Positions 23,001-34,609 of a stretch of DNA of 43,703 nt are shown in pieces. A program made the translations under genes and the position numbers. Numbering within the stretch: position 1 is the first letter of the stretch; each line of letters opens with the position of its first letter. The notes under the pieces were generated by a model. It was given only the letters and a program-made list of their open reading frames with translations. It made no database searches and was not told the origin of the DNA. The stretch is from Lingula anatina (Eukaryota > Brachiopoda > Lingulata > Lingulida > Lingulidae): assembly GCF_001039355.2 (NCBI RefSeq), contig NW_019775713.1:1-43703 (forward strand), read 5' to 3'.

Positions 23001-26000
23001 CCAATCCATGCATACATTTCATGTAAAACAATGCATGCGAGTGTGTGTGTACGTGTGTGTGCTGCCCATCTGTCTACATGTACATGCCAATAAATTTTAG
23101 TCTTTTCAGCCAGAAGGACAATATACCAACATATATATATATATGGATGAGCACGTGCTTATGTTTGTACAGATCACAATTCCATAAATAGTGACAAAGC
23201 ACCTTATATCATGTTGGCATGGTAACTTAGTCGATGTCCTCACCTCGTTAATGTCCTCCACAGACTGGACCCTGATGGTGGTCAGCCCTGGGACATACAG
23301 ACCCCCCTCGGGGCTCATCTTCACCTCCATCTTGTAGCTGGGGTCAGAACTCAAAAGGTCTCTGGAGATTAATAACATTAAAAACATATTGTATGTTATA
23401 ATGTTATCTACCAGATTTGGGACTGATCGTCTTTACATCTGTTTCATAGATGGGCTAAGAACTCAACAAGTATCTGATATTTAATAAAATTCATATTTAT
23501 ACCACATTAATTATATATATTTCTTAATTTATATAAATATTTAACATGGACTTTATATAATATACTTAATTACTGACATTGTTCTAGAGTCGTGCCTACG
23601 TGAAGTAAGGCTTCGTTCACATGGAAAGTCTATTTTCTAAAAATCTATTTTCTATTTGCGGTATCTTATGATCATGGTCTGTGCCCTGAATATCCTGCGG
23701 CGTAATTACTGGCAGCGCAAGCCAGTTACTTAAAGTAACTGTGACATCACACTTTACCTGATCATTTCATTGTAGATTTCCATCACACTGACTGTGATGT
23801 CATACTTTACCTGATCATTTCATTGTAGATCTCCATTACACTGACTGTGATGTCATACTTTACCTGATCATTTCATTGTAGATCTCCATTACACTGACTG
23901 TGATGTCATACTTTACCTGATCATTTCATTGTAGATCTCCATTACACTGACTGTGATGTCATACTTTACCTGATCATTTCATTGTAGATCTCCATTACAC
24001 TGACTGTGATGTCATACTTTACCTGATCATTTCATTGTAGATCTCCATTACACTGACTGTGATGTCATACTGCCACTCCAGAGCCCTGTCAGCAGTCTCC
24101 CTGAACAGCTCCATCAGTCCTCTCTGGTTGATGCCTGGGTCTTCACTGGGGCCCTGGAAGGAGGGCAATGTGACACAATGAGGACAATATGACATAATGA
24201 TGACAGTGTGACACAATGTGGACACAGTGACACAATGCGGACACAGCGACACAATGCAGACACAGTGACACAATGCAGACACAGTGACACAATGCGCACA
24301 CAGTGACACAATGCAGACACAGTGACACAATGCGCACACAGTGACACAATGCGCACACAGTGACACAATGCAGACACAGTGACACAATGTGCACACAGTG
24401 ACACAATGCAGACACAGTGACACAATGCAGACACAGTGACACAATGCGGACACAGTGACACAATGCAGACACAGTGACACAATGCAGACACAGTGACACA
24501 ATAGGGACAATGTGACATGAGGCCAGTGTGACAAAATGAGGGCAATATGACACAATGAGGACAATATTACACAATGAAGACAATGTGACACACTGAGAAT
24601 AAAATGAAATAATGTGGAAATTATGACACAATGTGGACCATGTTGCACAATGAAGACAATCACAACATGACAAAAGTTTGCGACACAATGAAGAGTTTGT
24701 GACATAGTGACATAGACATAGTGTCACCTTGAAGGGCAATTGTGACAACTGATAATGAGACAGTGGTGACACTTGTAAAATGAATAAATGAAAAAATTAA
24801 TTGGCTTGCTTAAGTCAACATAATAATCATGTATACATGCATCCTTTTAAAGCTGAGAGTAAAACAAATTATCAAAAAGGAAAATGTCAACAAATGATTA
24901 GGTAATGACTAATATCAATATTTGACCAAATCATTCTTTACATATACAACTACATACCGGCTAAAGATATATGTCTATTAAGTCACACATGCTAGTGTGT
25001 ACAGTTGCCTACCTCCATAGTATAAGTCTTTCCAGACCCTGTCTGACCATAGGCAAATATGCAGACATTGTATCCATCCACACAGCACGTCACCAGTGCC
25101 TTCACTTCATCAAATACCTGGATATATTAAGTACCAAAATTATATCATTGTTAATATGTCTGGGAGAATTTGATTAAATGCAAGGAAAAATGATCGCATG
25201 GGGTACTTATCAATTTAAAAATAAAATCATTCCAAAAAAAAAAGTAATGAATCGGTTTTCAATGTGCTGATGTAAAAATGCCTTATATATTTCATTCTTA
25301 TCAAAGACTTAATAATGTCATAAGAGAGACCAGCTACGTAAAAAAAAAAAAAAAAAGCAATTTTTAAAAATATCTGATATTTTTAAATATCATTAAAATA
25401 TCTTCATGTGACTGTTGGCCCTTAGACGGTGGCCAAGAGTTTCCAGTGATAAGTTTTCAGTAATTTCAAAAGGTAACCAGAAGCTGAATTATACACCATC
25501 TAAGGGAAAAACTGGTGCAAAAAGAAGAACCCACTTCTCATACATCACTACCCAAAAGATATGCTTTAAATGTATAATTGTAACAAAAATTAAAATATGA
25601 ACTTCGAAAAAGAAAAAAAATCAAACCTCTGTCTGAGTGCTGTCCTCTGTGAAGACCTTGTCCATCTCAAATGTCTGGAGGCGTCCACCTTTGTTATTGA
25701 TGAACAGCAGTCCATCATCATCCTGGTCATAACTGACCACTGACTGGGCCTGCTGACCACTGCCATCTTCACGGATGTTTGGACGGACACGACAGAAAAC
25801 ACGGATGTTTCCTGAAATTGAGGTAGGGATAAAATGAAATGAAGTTCATCCATAAAGAAAGTAAGTTAATATCACGTTTTGAAAAAAAATCTTTTTTCAA
25901 TTGACTTTATCCATTTAATTAAGGGGCATGATGTTTCAACTAGTTTTGTCTTTAGAAACTATTACTTTTATACCATCTTTATAAAAGAGACAATGAAAAA

Positions 26001-29000
26001 CAAACCCTCCTTTCAGCTGTTGACTGACAAACTAATATAGTTAATTAGTGATAAATGCAGCTGATACAATGTTTTCAAGCTTTAATTTTGCAAAATACAC
26101 GAGATTTACTAAAATGGGTCTCATCTATAAATTCTCTACAATGGAGATTGAAAAGTTTACAGTTTGAACTATCTATAGTCTCCAGCAGCGCCATCTACCT
26201 TTGAGTTCCACAAGCTCATTGTGGTATTTTTTCCTCAACTGCATCTCCTTCTTGTACTTCCTGACTAGTTCCTTGTTGTACTCACTGACATTATGGACAG
26301 CTTTGCTAATCTGTAAAAAATACATGTGGCATAGTCATAACAACCCGATTCTTGTTACTATTTCCAGTCATAAGATCATGTTATGTTTTAATATGTGTTA
26401 TTGGATTTGTTGAATGTCTGTTTTCATGAAATGAAATTTCAACTGTTCATCATATAACTCCATTAAACAAGCAGCAGACCTGAAAGTTAATCTTAGTGCA
26501 ACCAACTTTATCACAAATATGCTTAAACTACCTCTTTCAGTGTCATTCCCACGGTCTGCTTAATGAGGAGAGGAAAGGCAGACATGTCCTTCTTCAATGC
26601 TTTGTGCTCCTTTACCTGAAAGAAAGAAAACAAGCTTTTATAGAGGATGTGGTTTTTTACATGATGATATGTCCATGCTACCCTCATGCACAAATGTACT
26701 TATATTTCATTAGGTATCTGATTTAGTGGGTTTAAATAAGGTTAAAATAGCCTGTCACTTGTAAAATATTTTACTGAAGCAATTTCCATCCCAGTTTAAT
26801 CAAAATGCAAAAATTTCTTACAATTCCGACTTTCTTCATTCAAGGGAAGATGCATACATTCCCACTCCCTTAGGAGGTGAAGTTATTCTACAGAGTACAT
26901 GACAACATACTGTGGTATAGCCTTCTTATCTATTTCCATAAATTTTAACAATCACGATCCTATATATTTTATGGCTACATTAACTGTAATAAGACAAGGA
27001 TAACACGTAATAATCCACAGATGATGCTACAATCAAAGTACAAATCAATTGCAAATGACAATATAATGTACTGCAAGCTGACTTCCTCACCAGTTGCGTA
27101 AACTGAGGCCAGAGCATCTGAAGTCCCAGCTTGGCCCGTGTGTAGTTGGCGTTCAGGGACATCATCTTCTCCTCGGCCCTCTTGGCAGCCTGGTCCACGG
27201 CATGAGACTTGGTCTGCTCCAGCTGTTTCATCTCCCTCATCATCTCCGACTTGACAACCTCCATCTGCTTCTCGTACTCCTTTAACTGGATGGGAGGAAG
27301 GATTTTAAAAGAACTGTGCCATAAATAATTACCACTGCCAGTGAAAAAGGTTGTGTTTTTATTGGCATTGATAAGTATGCGTGGACATCATATCTCAAAA
27401 AGTTATCTACCAGTTCTACTGAAATATTTTGGATAAACTGGATAAAATTTTCATTGGACCATGCATTTCACACTTTATACCCTAATTGACACGTACCCTC
27501 TTTTCAAGATCAGTGACTTTGATTTTCTCTGCAGTCAACTGTTTGTTGCTGTCATTGTACATTCTTTGGTATGTCGTGATCTGATTGCGTAGCTTATCCT
27601 TCTCGGCCATGGCTTCTGCCAGTGCCTTCTTACTGGCCTCGGACTCGACTTCAACCTTCTCGACCTTGGTGTGGACCTGTTGGTCAAGAAGAAACATGCA
27701 TCAAATCTTGCTTTCACATTAGATAACTTGGGGACAGTTTCACATATGAACTTATGACTGAAAGTTGGCTTTGACCTTTAGACCTTTAGTTCTAGTCCTG
27801 TGTATCATGGAGAAACATGAATTACATGTTGTTTTGTAGGGGGAAGGGGAGGGGGGGAAGCACAATAGAAATGATGACCAAAAATTCTGGTGTTAATTCC
27901 ATTCAGGATAATTCAATAGTACTGAAGTAATTATTAGCCTAACACATTGTCCTCCAATAAATTTAGTCTAACTCTGTCTTTTGACTGTTTTAACCCAAAG
28001 TCTTCCTCAGTGTAGTTTAATATTTTACACTGAATAAAATTACAAAGCTAAAAAGTATTATTATCATTATTATTATTATTAGCATTTTTCATATTACTTC
28101 CCACCTGAGGCTCTTTGCTCTGTTGGGAGGTGAGATCTTGTCTCATCTGACGCAGCTGCTTGTTCACACCAACATTCTCTGAGGTCAGCCTGTGAATGTC
28201 TTCCTTGTGTTTGAGCTTTAAGTCCGAGAGCTCCTTCTGTTTTATAGCACAGTCTGTCTCCAGTTCCAGCACCCTGTTTTTCAAGTGCTCATTTTCTTCT
28301 TCTAATTTCTGTTTTTTTTTTTGTGTGTGTGGAAAAAAAGTTGCAGTATTTCAACAGTTGTTAGACATTACCTTACCACTGAAACTTAAATATGTCACAA
28401 ATATGTCATAAAATAAACTGTTTTAACCACATTCAACTGTCACAGCCTTCTTCTGTTACAGTAAAAGAGAGTAATTATCACATTTTTTCATGGGTAAGAT
28501 TGCAATAAAGCAGTCAATGACAAAATCTTTTTCACAAACTTTTGAATCTATAGATCAGACACTAAACATTTACAGCATATTTCTTTTACTTGTAAAATTC
28601 AAAGAGAATTAACTTCAAGAAGAGTTTCAGTATAAAACCCAAGTCAGGCAAATTGCCCCTTACTTCAAAAATAAACAAACAAACAAACAAACAAACAAAC
28701 AAACAAACAAATAAATAAATAAATAAATAAATAAATGCTAACAATAAGTAGTTCTAATAATAGTAAAATAATACTATAAAAGTAATAATTGATAATACAA
28801 ATAAAAATCACTGTAACTGACCTTTATTTTAGCATTCTCTGCAGCATAATTATAGGGTTGTTTGGGCTGCAGTCTGCGGGACTCGGAAAGCTCCCTCTGC
28901 AGTCTGTCACAGTCCTGCTCTAACTTCAACAGTTGTTTCTCTGTGTCTGTGCTGCCATTGCCCTGAAGAGAAAATAAATACCAACTACTATTTTATAATA

Positions 29001-30447
29001 AATTTCTGTTACAATGTTTGTCTCTAGAAACAAGGACTGAAACCTAAGAGTTATTACCACGGTTAAGACAATGAAATATTGGAGTCACTGTGGAAAAATT
29101 GTGAGTTTTAATTGTTTAAAGAAACTATCATAATCATCATTGAACTTTGAGTGCATACCACAGCTTCGGAAATTCTCTGCTGGATTCAAATCTGACTATG
29201 GCACCTTGTGTTAATTGTCACACCCAAAAATATGCACTGATTGACCCCAAAATCAGACTGGTTAAACTTAAAATTATATTCAACCTAACACCATCAGAAT
29301 TGCACTTAAAGGGGATATGATTGTAGCAAGGCTATATATGATGACTCAAAATATACACTGATAACTATATTAAAACATTTACCTGTGAGTTTCTAAGGCC
29401 TACTACCTCCTCTTGCAACGACCTATTGTCTTTCTCCAATTTATTTATTGCACTTTTGGTAGTCCTATCCTGTTCCTCTTTCTCTGAGCGGAAATTTTGG
29501 AGCTCTGCCTGAGCTGTGAGTAACTGTCCTGTCAGCTCGGCCTTTTCAGACTCTAAATGCTGAATCTGATCAACTAACTTGTTCACCGCGGATGGAGGTT
29601 TTGATCTGCGACTTGCATCCCCTGTGAAAAAAGTCAACTAAATGATGCAAACTATATAAACAGGTTGAAAAATCATCTACTAGTAGCCTCAAAAGAATGC
29701 TACACGTTCAACATTACTGATGAATATATGCTTATCAATATGCAACATTGGTTTGTAGGCATATACATTATACCAAGTAGATTTCATACAAGATACTTTT
29801 TTCCTCAAACTTGCATGTACATGCATATGCATGTTTATACAAGCATGCACGCACTCACAGGCAGGCACAAACACAGGCCCACAACATGCTCACATACATC
29901 ATGTAACAGCCTATTACCTTTAATTTCTGCTTCCAGTTGGAAGATTTTAGCTTCCTGTTCATCTATGACATCTTGTAAGTTTTGGACTAGGTTTTGTTTG
30001 GCCTCTAAGTGAGATTCGTGCGTTTTCCTCATGATCTTGATTTGCTGTTTCTTGTTGTTCTCCTCTTTGACAAGACGAGCCTTGTAATTCTTTCCTTTGT
30101 CATTCAACATCTGAAGCAGAATAACATCATTATTTTAATGTTTACTACCTTTTCTCTTTATTTTTTATGACAAATTTAAGTAATTTTAAAATAAGCTGAG
30201 AATATTTAAATATAAAAAGAAAGTTTAACTTTTGTAATCATATATCTTCAAACTCTAATCTTGAATTGTCCATCTTCTGAAGACTTCTTTGAATGCTCTG
30301 ATTTAAAAAACCTGTGCATACATATTTAGAAATGCCTTCTTTTTGTCCTCACCTTAATTTTGTACAACAGTTCATCTCTCTGTGAATTCCTCTCCTCCAA
30401 CTCTTTCTTCAGGGCCTGGTACTCTATCATAGAACAGGTCTCTAGAA

Positions 30448-30494
<47 letters not shown>

Positions 30495-32556
30495 TCCATC
30501 AAAGATTTAGTTATTCATTTATTATAAAAATAATCAACGAATAAACATGATACACAGAATAAGGACAATGAAATCTTTGATACTGTTATAGAAGAATTTA
30601 CTAGCAGTCCTCTATCAGGCTAAGATGTTAGCCCCAAAACTGACTTTAGACTTCCAGTAAAACCAGCCCCAGATGGCTGAGTGGACTTGCTCACCCTGTG
30701 GCTGATACTGCTCTAGTTCTTCTTCATCAGAGCTGGGCATGTCCGGCTGACCATTACATCCATACGGGTCATCTGGACACAGAACAGAGAAATACAATGT
30801 CAGCAATATAATAGCATTTTAATCAAATTATTCAAATATAAATTGTGTATTTTCAAATGATAAATAAGTAGAAAAAATAAACCCGTACCAAAAGCATAAA
30901 TCAGACTGATAAACTGAACTTTTTACAACTTTTTATACTCCTCTGATAAGATATGAACCCCAAATATTGACAAATTTCCAAACAGTGAAATTTGTGATAA
31001 AACATATGTGGTTCTATTTCAATGTTAGACTATCAAGATCAAATTTTTTCTCGAACAAAAGTAACATTATAAGCTTTTTAAGGACATAACAGTACATGTA
31101 CAGGTTTATTTAGCCTTTCCTTACCATCTAAGCCTAGCTGTTCCCTCCACACATCAACTCTGGATGGGGATGGTCTTGCCTGCTCTCCTACCAAACGAGG
31201 ACTGAAAGTCATAGGTGTCTTGAACACTGGCTCCCTGTGCTGTGAGAGAGAAGAAGATGAAAAAAAAATTAAAGCTGACAGACACTTATTTATTTGTTGC
31301 GCCTTCCTGGCATATTTACCATATTCATTGGAAACCATAGTATTTAATGAAAATGTTGTAATTATTCTTTTTACTTTTTTATCATCAACCAATAAAATCT
31401 ACTACAGTTAACTATAAAATCAAATCTCCCAGTTCAATAGCAATAGTACTTGCACAAATCTTCATGTTCAATGAGATATTTACTCCTTTTTTTTTCTTTT
31501 TTTTTTTTTTTTTTTGGCCAAGAATGAAGCATATTCAATAATTCAGGGCACTGAGATGTTTTGAACACAGTAACTGCTACATTTCTCAACTATTTCTCCA
31601 AGTCACTCTGACCAATTTACTGACATTTCACTAAATAAATTAGGACTTTAGCAGGGATTAACTTTAGAAATATTTTAGAATAACCTTAAGCCAAGGTAAG
31701 ATGCAAATGCCTGCAAATATTTCAATAATAATCTTAAGTCATATCTAATTACTTGTGGCACTTTAGGGAAATAATTCTGGTAAGTCTATTTGACTGCAGG
31801 TGTGAGACAAAACCATGTATAAATTTGAACAAATACTGTGATATATTTTCAAACAAAACAGTTTTGACATTTATATACCTGAGTATTAAGGGATAAAAAA
31901 ACTCTGAAACTGAGCTGGGTTAAAGAAAGGTTTTTGTCAGTGTCTCAAAATGACTGGTCTTGAAAAAATAATTGACAAGTAGAATAATTAAAGCCAATTC
32001 AGAGTAATAATTCCAGTATCAAACAGGCACTAAAATGTATACTGAGAGTGGCAAACAACATTCTGCACTCTGCGGTTATTGTCGAGAACATAAAAAATCA
32101 CTCAAAAATGATGCCTTATGTTACTGTGACACAGTCTGGGATTCATTATCAAAAATTCATGTGTAAATTACCCCCAGTTTGGAGATTAAAGCAGAAAGAT
32201 TAGTGAGTAATTACTTTAGCACAGATAACACTGGTCAAATACCAGGTTTATCATGTACGTAGCAGGAACTGGCAGAACAAACAGATGAGTGCAGGTAGAC
32301 TACATACAAACGATCACTGTGTTAATATGTACCAAGGTGACACATGTTAAGTGCAAAGCCTGTTGTAATAATGAGAATAACATGCAAGGTGCCTGTAAAA
32401 TAATGAAAATGTTGGCATTTATGTAAACACTTACTTAAATGTGATGTTGACTTAATGTGTGGGTGTGGAGAGAGAGACAGAGAGAGGGAGAGAGACAAAG
32501 TACTATTTTACCTTCAATCCCATCATATGAGAGGGGGTGACCACTTGGTACGCCAT
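17929..32556 (-). CDS. KIFC3: KIFC3-like C-terminal kinesin (kinesin-14), 20 coding exons
   Basis: Exons: 32512-32556, 31125-31239, 30695-30772, 30353-30441, 29918-30110, 29383-29621, 28822-28962, 28105-28308, 27497-27676, 27091-27285, 26532-26615, 26199-26310, 25627-25811, 22151-22255, 21274-21404, 20151-20268, 19593-19722, 19029-19226, 18171-18349, 17929-17994. The 2,787 coding bases give 928 residues in one frame. Coiled coil fills about residues 85-550. The motor starts at [11 protein letters not shown] (about 559), with P-loop GQTGSGKT (644-651), switch I SSRSH (758-762) and switch II DLAGSE (788-793). It ends near VELG (about 885), followed by a short basic tail ending KRK. N-terminal stalk plus C-terminal motor means a minus-end-directed kinesin. 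[24 protein letters not shown] and [11 protein letters not shown] match KIFC3 rather than KIFC1. In vertebrates KIFC3 works at adherens junctions, Golgi and apical transport. Exons 14-17 and exon 1 each occur twice in the assembly (see separate entries). Confidence 0.92.
18391..18435. repeat. (GT)n followed by G run in kinesin intron 18
   Basis: A GT dinucleotide run followed by 12 G. A shorter diverged echo (GAGAATGTTACAGGTGTGTG) starts at about 18487, about 100 bases later. Confidence 0.8.
18601..18601. other. Single n: contig join
   Basis: Lies in kinesin intron 18. Unlike the other three n bases, I found no duplicated sequence across it. Confidence 0.6.
18831..18880. repeat. GGCGAC hexamer-rich GC island in an intron
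   Basis: GGCGACGGCGACGGCGACGA-type repeats in an otherwise AT-rich intron (kinesin intron 18). Flanking sequence at 18650-18800 looks like a dispersed repeat. No coding role is supported; an open frame through it is an intron extension of exon 18. Confidence 0.6.
20651..21306 (-). repeat. 53-base minisatellite built from exon 15 and its splice donor (allele B, 13 copies)
   Basis: Copies (marked by TAGATCTCC or variant) start at 20657, 20711, 20764, 20812, 20865, 20918, 20971, 21024, 21077, 21130, 21183, 21236 and 21289. The spacing is 53, with one 54 and one 48. The last copy is the genuine end of exon 15. Each unit on the gene's strand reads the [12 protein letters not shown] codons followed by GTAAAG, the 5' splice site, and a short linker. 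The other 12 copies sit in the intron directly downstream of the true donor. Confidence 0.95.
21420..21860. repeat. 19-base minisatellite in kinesin intron 14 (allele B)
   Basis: The unit GACACAATGCGCACACAGT has exact 19-base spacing at 21499, 21518 and 21537, with more diverged units on both sides (ACACAATGAGGACAATGTG type). Because 19 is not a multiple of 3 and the unit lacks stops on the minus strand, all three minus frames stay open and give spurious Cys/His-rich proteins. Confidence 0.9.
22580..22580. other. Single n: contig join inside the duplicated kinesin segment
   Basis: Separates two overlapping copies of the same 3 kb. The left copy stops, and the right copy begins, exactly at this base. 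Confidence 0.85.
23760..24070 (-). repeat. 53-base exon/donor minisatellite (allele A, 6 copies)
   Basis: Same unit as in the left copy, at 23773, 23826, 23879, 23932, 23985 and 24038. The last is the true exon 15 end. Most units carry the TCATAC variant where allele B mostly has TCACAC, so the arrays have homogenised separately. Confidence 0.93.
24160..24720. repeat. 19-base minisatellite in kinesin intron 14 (allele A)
   Basis: Longer than in allele B, with many near-identical units between about 24205 and 24500 and decayed flanks matching the other allele. It is open in all minus frames (a 228-residue run), but it lies in an intron. Confidence 0.9.
28059..28081. repeat. (ATT)n just inside kinesin intron 8
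   Basis: Begins about 24 bases after the exon 8 donor on the gene's strand. Confidence 0.8.
28322..28821. other. Kinesin intron 7
   Basis: Contains an (AAAC)n/(AAAT)n run at about 28672-28735 and otherwise unremarkable AT-rich sequence. Confidence 0.6.
30447..30494. repeat. (TAA)n forming the tract before the kinesin exon 4 acceptor
   Basis: On the gene's strand it reads TTATTATTATT up to CTTCTAG, the exon 4 acceptor, so the microsatellite supplies the pyrimidine-like tract. Confidence 0.85.
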
Positions 32557-34410
32557 GTCTTCTTAGTTTTGTTGCCTAAACTTAAACTTCCTCAATGAAG
32601 ATGTTGGCTGTGGCAACCTCACTTCTCCTTCTCTGCTGTAGTTTTTTAGACAGTCAACAGCTCAGCTGTTCACCTAAGCCTTCACAACTCCACCCACAGT
32701 TCCATGGAGACTCCATCTACATTCTGCTTCAACTGTAACAAGTCTCAAATACTCAACATTTTCTCCAAGTCCCAAAGGTTCACCAGCTTGTACAAAGTCC
32801 CTACAACCTGCTCTATATAATTAGTCGTTCCACTTGTTTGTGCTTCTTTGTAAGTTCTTCACAAATATTCAAGATTTTCAAGGGCCCACCTTCGTGAAGT
32901 GGACAGACGGCTAATGACCCACAGTAAATTTCTCTCTGGAAGGTAGAAAAAAATGTCATTTTAAATTAGGTGATAATATCAGAGGCTGGGTATAATAAAG
33001 GCACAGCCAGCATGGGAGCTGGGATGTTTGTGTTGTTATTATTACTGGGTGACTCATCCTGGTATACAATACCTGCACTTGTACATATATTATTAACCTG
33101 GATTTTTCATTTTAATTTAAAATCTTCATTTCACAAACCACACTATTTAAAGTCAGTATAAGTATTAGATTCTGAATCAACCTTATCCCACCTGTACACC
33201 CAAATAGACCAATTGGGAATTCTCAAATAATATAAACAATTAATGCCATGAAAAAATATCAAGCTGAGAGTCGAGTCAAAGTTCTCGTCAATAAGACCTC
33301 AACTTTGTGATCTCAGACAGCTAAAAATGTGAAGAAATGACAGCATGTACAACCTATGTATTGCACACAGTCACCCCACCTACATCTATTACTCCTTTAT
33401 TTTCTTAGGATTTTCCTGTTGATTTGTCCATCACAATGGCCCTCCGTGCAGTGGAGGGTGCGTGCCCTTTGTTCCGCTTACATTACAACAGAGTTCACCT
33501 GTATTACCTGAGCAAACACACTCCATGGCCAGCTTCTAGTACATGTGACCAAAGCACATAGACTGATAAACAGGCTCTCTCCTTCATGTCAATTCACAAA
33601 ATGAAAAATTTTACATCGGATGTACAAGTTGGGGGTTAGGAGCTAAAACTTATTTTACAAGCTTTGGTGTATTTTTTACTTCTATTTAAAAACAGACTAG
33701 CAGATCTAATTTTCTCAATGGTTTTTAAGGAAAAGGCATATCAAGGGAAAAAACTTGACATATTTAGGAAAATTGCTCTTCCTATATTAAGGTCCAACAT
33801 GTAAATGGCATGCCTTTCGTTAATTATAACCCTAAATTCTAAACCCTTTTTAATGGCTCTACAGACCAATGCAGCCAATTGAAAGTGGAAATGATGGAAG
33901 TATCTATTAATGCATGCATTTACCTGGTACTTTCTAGTACAGAAGCAATCAGCATAATGCTTAATCAATCTCCAATCCAATTAGTCATGATGACAAATCA
34001 ATTGACTGGGAGAGCTTTTCTTATTAAAAGTACATCAGGGGCATGTTTCATAAAAATAACTTATGCTCAAAAACTGGTCCAAACTTTTAGACAAAAACTG
34101 ACCCATTTTCATTAGTGACAAACTAAATTCATTTTAACAGTAATTTATTCATGTATTTATCTATTAACTCATTTCACATTTTCATTCATTCATTCACATA
34201 TCCCTTTTTTGATTGGAGGGGGGGTAGTATTGTTCATAACATACTAGACCATCAAACAACAAATTAAAACTGCATTCAATACAGCACTAAAGCATTCCTA
34301 ACCTCAGTAAGGGTATCAGGAATGGATTTAACTGTGTCAAAATGGCATTTGATGACAATATCGAATTCCACATCATATTAATAATCCATAGCAACTACCA
34401 AACTGGATGC
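32298..34410. repeat. Left copy of a 2.1-kb contig overlap carrying kinesin exon 1
   Basis: 32298-34410 aligns with 34414-36564 along its whole length and stops exactly at the n at 34411. It contains kinesin exon 1 and its 5' flank, which must include the 5' UTR or first intron. No other gene is seen. A short CCCTCC/GGAGGG hairpin at about 33441-33459 is kept in both copies. Confidence 0.85.
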
Positions 34411-34411
34411 N
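34411..34411. other. Single n: contig join
   Basis: Left and right copies of the 2.1-kb overlap end and begin here. Confidence 0.85.
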
Positions 34412-34413
34412 AC

Positions 34414-34575
34414 ACTACATACAAACGTTCACAGTGTCAATATGTACAAAAGTGACACATGTTAAGTGCAAAGCCTGTTGTAATAATGAGAATAACATGA
34501 AAGGTACCTGTAAAATAATGAAATGTTGGCATTTACGTAAACACGTAAATGTAATGTTGACTTAATGTGTGGGTG

Positions 34576-34609
<34 letters not shown>

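Larger units (their letters stand above)
22717..25117 (-). other. Second (allelic) copy of kinesin exons 14-17
   Basis: Exons 25013-25117, 24023-24153, 23244-23361 and 22717-22846 repeat exons 14-17 with the same lengths (105, 131, 118, 130) and phases. They carry a second full P-loop and switch I. Reading both sets in one transcript would join the phase-1 end of exon 17 to the phase-0 start of exon 14 and shift the frame, so this is not a working exon duplication. It is best read as the other haplotype. These exons connect to exon 13 on the same contig, whereas the copies at 19593-22255 connect to exon 18. Confidence 0.88.
22581..25350. repeat. Right copy (allele A) of the 3-kb contig overlap
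   Basis: Matches 19457-22579. The right boundary is approximate, because intron 13 diverges gradually. It differs by array lengths, (AT)7 at 23131-23144 instead of (AT)21, and a replaced block at about 23610-23736. Confidence 0.85.

Noticed and set aside
24019-24705. 228-residue Cys/His-rich open frame (and its companions at 21394-21825, 24114-24545, 24143-24772)
   Set aside because: It is the 19-base intron minisatellite read in three open frames and run into exon 15. Only the final residues are kinesin coding.
20651-24720. Tandem arrays that could be taken for CRISPR or for a centromeric satellite
   Set aside because: Units are head-to-tail without spacers, lie inside a eukaryotic gene and derive from its exon.
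19593-25117. A kinesin with two motor domains or mutually exclusive duplicated exons
   Set aside because: Exon phases do not fit when both sets are used, the set order is 14-17,14-17 rather than paired, and the copies meet exactly at an n.
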